64,000 nt of DNA, from NCBI GenBank assembly GCA_023078685.1, contig JALGAS010000011.1, forward strand, positions 124,001 to 188,000, in the 5' to 3' direction. The translations under genes and the position numbers were made by a program. Below the pieces are notes generated by a model. It saw only the letters and a list, made by a program, of their open reading frames with translations. It was not told the DNA's origin and ran no database searches. This document shows, one piece after another, positions 55,684-64,000 of the stretch (position 1 is its first letter; each line of letters begins with the position of its first letter). The stretch comes from Neopestalotiopsis rosae. Lineage: Eukaryota > Ascomycota > Sordariomycetes > Amphisphaeriales > Sporocadaceae.

Positions 55684-57570
55684 CTAGCCCGCTCGACTGC
55701 CAGCTCGACTGATATCTGAACTCTTGCCTTTGGAGGTCTTGTCGCGAGAAGTCCGTCTAGACGCGATAGTGTCGTTCTTTGCTGGAGTCAGTGTTTTCCT
55801 TTGGCTTTTGCCCAATAAAGGCGACGACTTGCGCCTCATACTGAACCAACTGCTCCTCTGCCCCAGCAGTGGTCGATGAGGGTCTCCCTCGAACGAGATG
55901 CGAGCATCCGAAGAAGGGGTATGCTCTGTCTTATGACTTCTCTTTGACTCTCTCGAGGCGGTCGTGACATTGCTGGGACATCGGCGACGCGCAGCAATAA
56001 CTTCTTCCGTAGGTACAATCAAAGTCAACTCTTCAAGATCCTCACTGGGACTTATTGCTCGACTTGGGGGTGCTTTGCTGCTTAGCATCCCAAGCCAATG
56101 CCCAAGAAACCCGGCTTTCGGCGTTTGATGTCGATGAGGGAAGTGAGCATCCAAAGGCGCGAAATCATGGACCTCCGATGAGCCCTGTTGCGCAGAATTA
56201 GGCGTTGTCACCGTGGTTCGAATCTCCTGATGTTCACTGGAAAGCCTGCTTCGAGGTCTTGGACGCGCTGATGCAGGACTATTGCTGGTGCTGGGAGGGT
56301 GTGGTGGGCGTAGCAAATGCTTGTTTGCACCACTATGAACACCTTGCGGTGCTTCACCAGTAGATGATGCTCGTCTGCGGGCCCTATACCTTGACGGTTC
56401 GTATTTCGTTTGCGTCGTGCTGGGTTGGCGATCGAATTTCTGAGATTGAGGCACAAAGTCCCTGTTCTGAGAAAGATACTTTTCTTGCTCGTCAGGCCCT
56501 CTGGGATGTTCACTGGCATGACGGCCTTTGCCTGACTTCCACTGATCGCGGGCTTTTTGAACTCTCACATCGTTCCCGTCACTGGAGGACGAGTGACTAT
56601 GTCCTTGTTCTGGTCTAGACTTCGGATTGGTGGTACCGCTTTGATTTTCTGTCTTCTTTGCAGACTCTAAAAAGTGTTTCTACCACTTGTTTCGCTCCTC
56701 GAGTAGCATCGGCTCTTCAATTGCTTCTGAGGACAATTGTAAGTATTGCCGTCCCTGTGCAGTTGATCTTTGGTTGGTAGGGGTGACAATGGCTCGTCCG
56801 TGTTCCAGGAGTCCCTTATGGTGTGACCTCTCTGAAGTTGCAGATCTGTCGCTAGGTCGGCGGTGTCGCTGTTTGGTGGGAGACCTCGGGTCACCCTTGC
56901 CTCTCGACAGACCGTCTCCTTTGATCTTGCCAGTATCCGTGACTTGCGTCTCGGCCGGAGCAGTAGGATTCTCTTTTGGAGTAGCTTCCACTGACGGGAC
57001 TACTCCAGTATCATATGGGTGTGTACTCTTGCCAGGCTTTGCCGTACTTCCTCTTGTCGAAGTTGCCACGGCTTTCTCTTGCGCCCGACTGTCAGCGACC
57101 TCGATCTGGCGACCCAAATGCTCGGAAACACTTCCAAGCCGATCGGCCAGCCAGTCGAGCGGCATTGCCACAGCCCCAAGAGCTTTGGCCTTTGTCGAAC
57201 GGCGGCGAGCCTTTCCATCTTCCTCCAACTCCTCATCAATGTCTTCCAGAAAGTTTGGAATTGATGGTGCTACAAGGGTGGTGACAGTCGGCCATCGCTC
57301 ACGGTAATCAGTTTTGTTGTACTCTGTACCAGCGACGAGCTGTTCCAAATCATCCTTCCGCTTTCGTGAGCGCTTATTCAAGATAAGCCGTGCGAGGAAA
57401 TTTTTGTTCTTGGTCCGTGAGGTTTTCGCAGTACTCTGTTGTGTCCGCCCATGGAACAATGTGGGAGTTTCTGGTGACTCTCCGTCCTCTCTAAAAAGGG
57501 GATCACTGTAATGATCGTCCTCCTGGGCTGGCTGGCGGCGTGCCAGGATTCGTTTCCTCGGCATAGTCAT
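55684..57570 (-). CDS. Low-complexity basic protein, unknown function, with an internal TAG
   Basis: The frame is open from ATG 57570 to a stop at 55684, with one TAG at 56680-56682 (codon 297 of 629). The first part (296 aa) has a basic RKRILARRQ start, a short structured segment LGAVAMPLDWLADRLGSVSEHLG, and then low complexity. The second part stays open immediately after the TAG and has the same Ser/Arg/Pro-rich character, with LGHWLGMLSSK and LTLIVPTEEVIAARRR as its most ordered parts. A GTGG...TTTTAG stretch around the stop is only 20 nt, too short for an intron. It may be two adjacent products, a disrupted gene or stop-codon readthrough. I recognise no domain. Confidence 0.6.
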
Positions 57571-58264
57571 ATTGGAATATATATTATTTATCAGTACACA
57601 GATAATGTTTATGTGGGAATAATAATCGTTCTATGCTGCAGAAGTGAATCTGAATGGCAGGCATACATTTTGTGTCCTTTGGCAAGCGCGAAATTGGACT
57701 TCGGCCCAGCCGTGATTTGATCTCAGGAAAGAGCACATGTCGCAACAAAAAACATGTACATTCACGCCTCGCGGTCGCAGTTACTTGTCTGTAAATCTGA
57801 TGAGTACATCAAAAGTGGGCAAGTCAATGAACTATGTGTCAGTTTTTGACCCAGGACCCTCCCGTTGTAAAGACACGTGCTATACGTAGAATCTAGACAT
57901 TTGAAGCAAGCTGTAAGTGATTTCACCTGATTTGACACATGTTGTGGTCTTGCAGATGTGCATACTGAGATCAGTCATAGTATATCCAATCTTCTGTACC
58001 TCAGTCACACAATACGCGAGCCGCTATAATTGTGATTTGTGCCGGCCCGCACCAATCAAGCGGGACCTGTTGGCAGGCGTCGAGCCGTTGAGGAGAGGTA
58101 TTCAGCAAAATTGCTAAACCATTTCATCTTCGAATTGCGTGATTATACAAATGGTCCGTTCAAAGATCACGGGTTCTCTTATTCGCAACTTCTGGCAAGT
58201 CAATAAACAGATCTCAAATTCTCATCTTCGGAAATTTCTCGACCATCCGCCAACAAAGGCCAAC
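57571..58264. other. Divergent promoter region
   Basis: No gene is supported. An in-frame ATG at 58151 could extend the next protein by 38 residues. Confidence 0.5.
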
Positions 58265-58739
58265 ATGGTTCTCGTCAACACTGCTACGTCTTCCCTGCCG
58301 TCCTCCTGGCAGGGACTGACCGACCGCCTGTCTAATGTAGGCGACTCGGCCTACGTCTTCTTCATCTGCGACAATGATGCATCGACTGGCAAACCCTGGT
58401 GCCCAGACGTACGAGCTGCCCTTCCGGTCGTGCAGAAGTACTTTGAAAAGCGGTCAGAGGAGATCCTCGTGGTGAGCGTTGGCTCACTTCCTCAGTAAGT
58501 ATAGACCCGATTGCTCTGCAAACTACGATTGCCGTCTGGAAGCCCTTCTCTTCGATGACAATGCTAACATTTGCTTCAGGTGGAAGAGCCCGGATAGCAT
58601 ATTCAGGACAAAGTGGGATCTGAAGGCAATTCCCACCCTGGTGAAATACACCCGCACTGAGGACGGTGTATCACAGAAGCAATTGGTTGAAAAGGATGTA
58701 AAGGATGAGGGCCTCCTCAAAGCACTTGCCCAGTCTTGA
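58265..58739 (+). CDS. TXNDC17/TRP14-like thioredoxin-fold protein
   Basis: Exons are 58265-58494 and 58580-58739, summing to 130 codons (129 aa), the usual size. The fold is seen from YVFFICDNDASTGKPWCPDV through EILVVSVGSLPQWKSPDS to the cis-proline segment AIPTLVKY. The active-site motif WCPDC of TRP14 proteins reads WCPDV here (Cys 46, Val 49), so only the first cysteine remains. The conserved start MVLVNTATSS was preferred to an ATG 114 nt upstream, although the extended frame is open. With one cysteine it could act as a monothiol or binding protein and not as a disulfide reductase. Confidence 0.88.
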
Positions 58740-59456
58740 GTTCTGTGTATGTGCATTGTATATAGCTTGACATCATTTGTATTTACCACCCCAAGATTGC
58801 ACTTTTACGAGTAGATGCTGGTAGACAGCGCCGCCTCCCTGCAGGTCCCGTGTAAGCCGTGGTGTATGTTGACACAAGTATAAACTCTAGGTTCGGGAAT
58901 ATGTATCGAAGGAAAAACAAGCCCGGTGGTGAAGGAACCCCGCTCCATACTGTTTTGGTCCTCATTATATGCATGCTAGTCCAAAGAAATTCAACACAGA
59001 TACGAGTGTCTTGTAATGGACATGACAATAGACAAATCGAAAGATCACAGCCGAGCTGGGAAAGTACCGAAGAAGCGCTTTATGATAATTCGAATCAGTT
59101 ATCTCAATTTCCTTTCCCAATTACTGCGAAACGATGTTTCAAGGTAAATGACACACTGTTTTTCGTGGAGCAGGTTAGAATATGTATTGAATTGTGATTA
59201 ATAGCTGCGCCATTGCGGGCCGCTGCGGGCGCCGCACTACGTATACGTACGTACGTGCTCCAGGCCTCGTCTACAGGGCAATATGCAAGCTCTTAACAAG
59301 CATGACCCGCTGATCTTAGCGCATCGCTGGACACGCGACCTCCTTACAAGCTCGACACCGTCATCAATTACAGCTCGTACCTACATTTCCCCCTTCTACC
59401 CCGAGAAAACAATGCTGTGGAATGCTTTCAGGAACTTTCGTGGCCGGTGACTTTCC
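58740..59456. other. Intergenic, 0.7 kb
   Basis: A tandem ACGT run lies near 59240-59254 (TACGTATACGTACGTACGTG). No gene is supported. Confidence 0.5.
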
Positions 59457-60533
59457 ATGATGGCTCCGCGATCTGGAAACAATGGCAATACTGAGGGCGG
59501 AGGCGTCTTGGGTGCTGTCGGCAGGTTCTGGACGGTACGTTGTCCTCTTTCAGCTCTACCTCTCTGAAAGCGAGGTTGGGCTACAACTCCCACGCCAAGG
59601 CGACGTTGCACACCACGGTCGCAGCAATCGCAAACCCGAGTCTCAACGTTTATACTGATGCCGAATGGATTGTAGCACACATATGCGCCCGATTATGTCG
59701 GCTTCGTTGGGCTCCTGACGGCGTACCTCCTGATCCAGTTTCTGGTCGAGCCCTTCCATCGCATGTTCTATGTCAACGATCTACGCATCGCATTTCCGCA
59801 CGCCGAGCACGAACGAGTACCTGTTACCTGGGGCATCACTTACGCAGCCTTTATACCACTGATATTCGTCGTCCTCGTCAATGGCGCAACCAGAGCGTCA
59901 TTCCACAAGCATCACTCCACAATTCTGGGGCTGGCCATTGCCGTGATTCTTACGAGTTTCCTGACGGACATTGTGAAGAATATGGTTGGAAGACCACGAC
60001 CCGACTTGATCGCAAGATGTAAACCCAGATCTGGCACACCGATAAATACTTTGGTCACGATCGACGTGTGCACCGAGACGGACCACCATGTTCTGCATGA
60101 CGGCTGGCGTTCGTTTCCCAGTGGCCACTCTAGCTTCAGTTTCGCGGGTCTTGGCTATACTGCCCTCTTCCTGGCGGGGCAGCTAAGGATATTCAAGGAC
60201 AAGAAAGACTTGGGCAGGGCGCTGGTAGCTCTGACGCCGTTGGTAGGCGCGGCGATGATTGCTATCAGCCGTTGCCAAGACTACAGACACGACGTCTACG
60301 ATGTTTGTACAGGATCGCTTTTGGGCATGGTCATTGGGTTTTGGAGCTACCGCAGATACTGGCCACGATTGACCAGCAGGGAGTGTGACACCCCGTACCC
60401 TGCGCCTGGCACAGAGCTAGACGACAGAGATGGTAGGGGATGGCATCGAGTACGCGACGAGGAAGAGGGCCCAATCCTGGGAAGGAGGCTCAGTGGTGCG
60501 TATGGGATGAGTGACTTGCCGCCGCACGACTGA
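59457..60533 (+). CDS. PAP2-family lipid phosphatase (Dpp1/Lpp1-like)
   Basis: This membrane enzyme dephosphorylates diacylglycerol pyrophosphate or phosphatidate. Exons are 59457-59534 and 59676-60533, summing to 312 codons (311 aa). The three phosphatase motifs are intact: KNMVGRPRPD near residue 125, PSGHSS near 173 and SRCQDYRHDVYDV near 223. About six helices are visible, and the C-terminus is acidic and cytoplasmic. The start is at a double ATG (59457/59460) followed by a Gly-rich N-terminus. The first intron is 141 nt. Confidence 0.92.
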
Positions 60534-61856
60534 AACCCCCCAACTGACTGGATCATAGTTGAATAATCGACAATCGGTGAGCTAAAGAGTTGTTGTCCTT
60601 AGGTCTGTTGTATACAACTCCTAATTGTTTTGGAATATGTGCCGATTATTCGTTTTGTGTCCTTTGGGTATAATTGTTTCAATGGCCGCCTATACACGTG
60701 GCATCATACAATGTATCTTCCCGACCCTAGCATCCTACCTGGATGAGAGTCCGAGAAATATTTGCTGTGCGTCTTTCTCGTTTGGCTATTTCTGAATTTC
60801 CGTATCTCTTGGTCAATCCCCATCGTGGTTTAAAGAAGAATCCACGTATACGTGTTTAGTAGTACCATGCTATCATGTTACATTTTACATATATGCATCA
60901 TAGAAGTCTGTGGACCTATTTCGTCCGTAAGCGCTTTTTGACTTGACTGAGGGCAAGTACTGCGTCTTGTGAATTTTCATTATGTATTCCTCACGCTGCA
61001 ATTCTAATTGCCGAAATATTAGCCCAGCAGAAAGCCGTTGATAAGAGCAAAAGCAAACCTGAGGCAAGGGGGTTCTTTTTCAGATCATCAATGTCGAGAG
61101 CCTGCCATTGGTGCAGTTGTACCCTCCACGACTACTGCGGCCTCGCAACAAGTGCTCACATCCAATCGTCTATTACTCGTGTTATGCTACAACTCCCTAC
61201 ACTTGCTTACCTTGACCCAGGCACTTTCAAGGGCAAAGTAAAAAGTAAATTTGCCTACGCACATTATTCAAGCATATTCTTGGTAAGGTGTAATGGATTG
61301 TTCACAATCTGCCGTACAAATTTGTACAGCGCAACGTGAATTGCTGTTTAGTACCGTTTAGTGACTTAGTCTGGCCAAGCGTCCCCACCCAGGCGACCCC
61401 CAAAAACCGACCTGCCTGCCAGCCACCCAGTTTCGCGCCTGAACTCCAGCAACCAACGCGACCATCCCCCAATCTCAGATGGGAGCTGTTAGCAAACACA
61501 GCCAGTTTGCACAACAGCCTTAGCAGATAATAACAGACCTCGAGATTGTTTCGAGGTCACAACCGGTTCTTCACGCGCATCCTCCTTTCTTCTTCTAGGT
61601 CGACGCCTGAATTGGTCAACTGTTGCATCTACGGTAGCATCTATCGCGACTTCCTGCATTGGCCGTCGCAGAAGAAATTTGGCAGGAACCCTGAAACCAC
61701 CAAACCGAAATTTCCGCCTAAGGTGGGCGGACAATCGAGGCAAAAGCAATTCCCCGTCGAGTAAGTGATCAATATTTTATTCCATTATCAAATTATAAAT
61801 TATCAACTGCCGCTGACCGTTGTGACAGTTTCCTGGTCATCCACATCATATGCAAG
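60534..61856. other. Intergenic, 1.3 kb
   Basis: This is the 5' region of the dynamin-like gene. I see no gene or clear repeat. Confidence 0.5.
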
Positions 61857-64000
61857 ATGCCTCGTAGGCGCATCAAGCAAGAGCCTCAGGAGGAGCCCAA
61901 GCCGTCACCTTCGTCGCCTTCACGCTCTCCAAGCCGAACGCCTCCTGTGGATGTGAATGGGCAAATGCCACCTCCAGCTGCACCGTCAAACCACGGAACT
62001 CAACCTTTTTCTCGCTCACACGCACGTAGGTCACTTCTTACTTACCCACCACATTATCGTACTCTCCACTGACTTGGGACACAGCCAGCATTGATACGCG
62101 CGCAGTTCATGCTGCAAACCAGGCTCAACGCAGTGACGATATGCAGTCCGAGTCGACTCATGATACTCCTCAGCTTATGGAGCTGAGAACTCGGAATCAT
62201 CCTGCCCATAATGACCCTCAGCGCAGTCGGAGCACGCCATCTTCCCAGACTGGTGACACCCTCATGGTGAATCAATCTTTTGCCAACATTGCATCAAAGG
62301 TGAAAGATTGCAATGACGTCTTGGCCGAACTGCAACAACTTGGTCTTCGAGAATTTGCCAAGCTTCCGAATTTGGTCATGGTCGGTGATCAATCCGCTGG
62401 CAAGTCGAGCTTAATGTCAGGTCTTGCCGAGCTCGATCTACCGCGCAGTGGTGGTGTTTGCACTCGCTGCCCTATTCACATTCGACTTAGCAGCCACCAA
62501 CGCTGGTCTTGTACAGTCTCACTACAGCAGGGCTACGACTATCAACCACCTCAAGGCCGGATCAGGAAAAGCAATGTACGCGACAGCGATCCGTTCCACC
62601 CCTGGAAAAGACGGGAGAACGGCATGAAGCAGGTGCATTTCAAGTCCATCGATTTCGAGGATCGTCACCAAATCGAGGATGTCCTGCGCTGGGCTCAGGT
62701 TGCTATTCTCAACCACGAGACCCCAGCTTCATTATACGTTCCTGGTCAGGGAGCTTATGCCCGGGACCATACGCTTCAGTATGCCGCTGAGCAGACACAT
62801 GCACAATTTTCGCCAAACATTGTGTCACTCGAAATGAAGGGCCCCAGCTATCCAGATCTCAGCTTCTACGACCTACCTGGAGTCTTCTCGACTCCGGCTC
62901 AGGAAGAAGACGAATATCTTGTCCAGGTAGTGAAGAACTTGGCCAAAGAATATATTAGTCGAGACGAGGCCATCATTCTCTGGGCTCTTCCAATGAACAA
63001 TGACCCCGAAACGTCAATTTCTCTCGGTCTGATTCGAGAAGCCAAGGCACAAGGAAGAACAGTGTAAGTAACCTATAACATATCTCGTACATGAGTAATC
63101 TGAGCTAACGGTTGGGCAAGTGGTATCATGACAAAAGCCGACATGCATCGCAAAGAAGACATTGCATCTTGGTTGTCTGTTCTGCGCGGCGAAAAACATC
63201 GTGTCGGTTACGGATACTTCATCACATCTCGTCCAGCTCTAGACAATCATGAGTCGCTCGAGCGGATGAATCAATGGGAGGAACAATTTTTCAATGTCAA
63301 CGACGAGAGATGGCCTCAAGAATTCAGCCCTTATCACGATCGCTGTGGTGTCGCAGGCCTTGGAGATTTTCTTTCTACCCTCCTCGGTGAAGCATTTTCT
63401 AGAAGCTTGCCACAAATTGCGCACCGAATTCGAGAAGCCAAGAGAGATATCGAGTCTCAGCTCTCTGAACTTCCCGAACTCCCACGCAATGTGGAGTACG
63501 AGGTCAGACAGTCTCTGACACAATTCAAGGAGGCTGTCAGGGATGCTACTCTCTATACAGACTTCCAGTCTCGCTGGGATCAGCTCAACAAGCAGTTCCA
63601 AGCATGCATTCTCGCTATGAAGCCGACGTGCACGGTTAGGACCCAAGAGCGGGCTCAATATCGAGACGACAACACTGTTGATCTCACATCAGACTCGGAG
63701 AATGTGGCAGCTGAGACGCCTTCGAGGAAGCGTACAAACCCACGAGCTAGCGACTCGACGATCAGAGGAAATGCTACGCCTTCTAAAAGACAGAGGGTCG
63801 AGGTCAGCACGCCCACCACCGTTAAGATGGAGCAGCCCTTCTTTGGCGTGACCGGGACACCCCATAGCGTTCAGGGGACTCCAGGGCCAGACCCACAGTC
63901 TCCTTTCGCCGAGTTCTACAGTCTTGGTCGACGCGGTCTTGATATCCGCCTTATTCAGAATGTTCTTGCTAGTCGAAGACGTGCTGGTATGCCAGCTGAT
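61857..64000 (+). CDS. Dynamin-superfamily GTPase, 3' end outside the window
   Basis: Exons are 61857-62025, 62085-63063 and 63121 onward; the frame is open to the window edge. Residues 1-110 are Pro/Ser-rich with a basic start (MPRRRIKQEP). The GTPase domain has the P-loop GDQSAGKSS near residue 157, the switch-II DLPG and the TKAD base-recognition motif, which is completed right after the second intron. A helical stalk begins with LGDFLSTLLGEAF. A disordered insert with a likely nuclear signal (PSRKRTNPR, TPSKRQRVEV) then interrupts the stalk, unlike classical dynamins. Fungal genomes hold many such proteins; membrane remodelling is the family role, but this one's target is unknown. Confidence 0.9.

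Noticed and set aside
56205..56235. tRNA T-loop-like GGTTCGAATC
   Set aside because: It lies inside an open coding frame and no cloverleaf can be drawn around it.

Overview
The window is nuclear DNA of a filamentous ascomycete (Pezizomycotina). Genes are split by short GT-AG introns (mostly 47-85 nt), densely packed, and belong to families typical of moulds: UstYa/DUF3328 proteins, SAT4-type seven-helix proteins, RTA1, POT transporters, Zn2Cys6 regulators and fungal cytochromes P450. The family mix points to Sordariomycetes, possibly Hypocreales; that placement is inference. I found 29 protein-coding loci and no convincing rRNA or tRNA gene, CRISPR array or intact transposon.

Region 1 (about 0.1-18.2 kb) is the outstanding part. 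It looks like a gene cluster for a fungal ribosomally made and post-translationally modified peptide (RiPP, dikaritin/ustiloxin-like). A small secreted precursor (11533-11842) carries three near-identical 14-residue repeats separated by Lys-Arg Kex2 sites. Around it lie four UstYa-family oxidase genes (146-1048, 9888-10660, 12302-13204, 15018-15990), a P450 (5585-7284), an arginase-superfamily enzyme (3828-4877), a rhodopsin-like SAT4 membrane protein with a fresh frameshifting duplication (7856-9246) and two transporters (1686-3489, 16374-18198). The repeat peptide has a Trp end and no Tyr, unlike the known ustiloxin, phomopsin and asperipin cores, so the product is probably new.

Region 2 (19-33.4 kb) holds a DUF7580-like protein, a chimeric C2H2 factor with a Crz1/CrzA-like DNA-binding end and an internal TGA, an RTA1 exporter, a second P450, a short unspecific peroxygenase, a four-helix membrane protein and a Zn2Cys6 regulator. 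The last few could form a small oxidative cluster or an extension of the RiPP locus.

Region 3 (34-50.4 kb) holds a large membrane protein, a secreted AA12-like PQQ sugar dehydrogenase, a POT peptide transporter divergent from a dihydropyrimidinase, a secreted aspartic protease and an unknown protein.

Region 4 (51-64 kb) looks like core genome: a WW/FF splicing factor, a dienelactone hydrolase, a low-complexity basic protein with an internal TAG, a TXNDC17-like thioredoxin, a PAP2 lipid phosphatase and a dynamin-like GTPase that runs off the end.

Exon structures were worked out by hand from splice signals, frame and family conservation. Where stated, exon lengths sum to whole codons.
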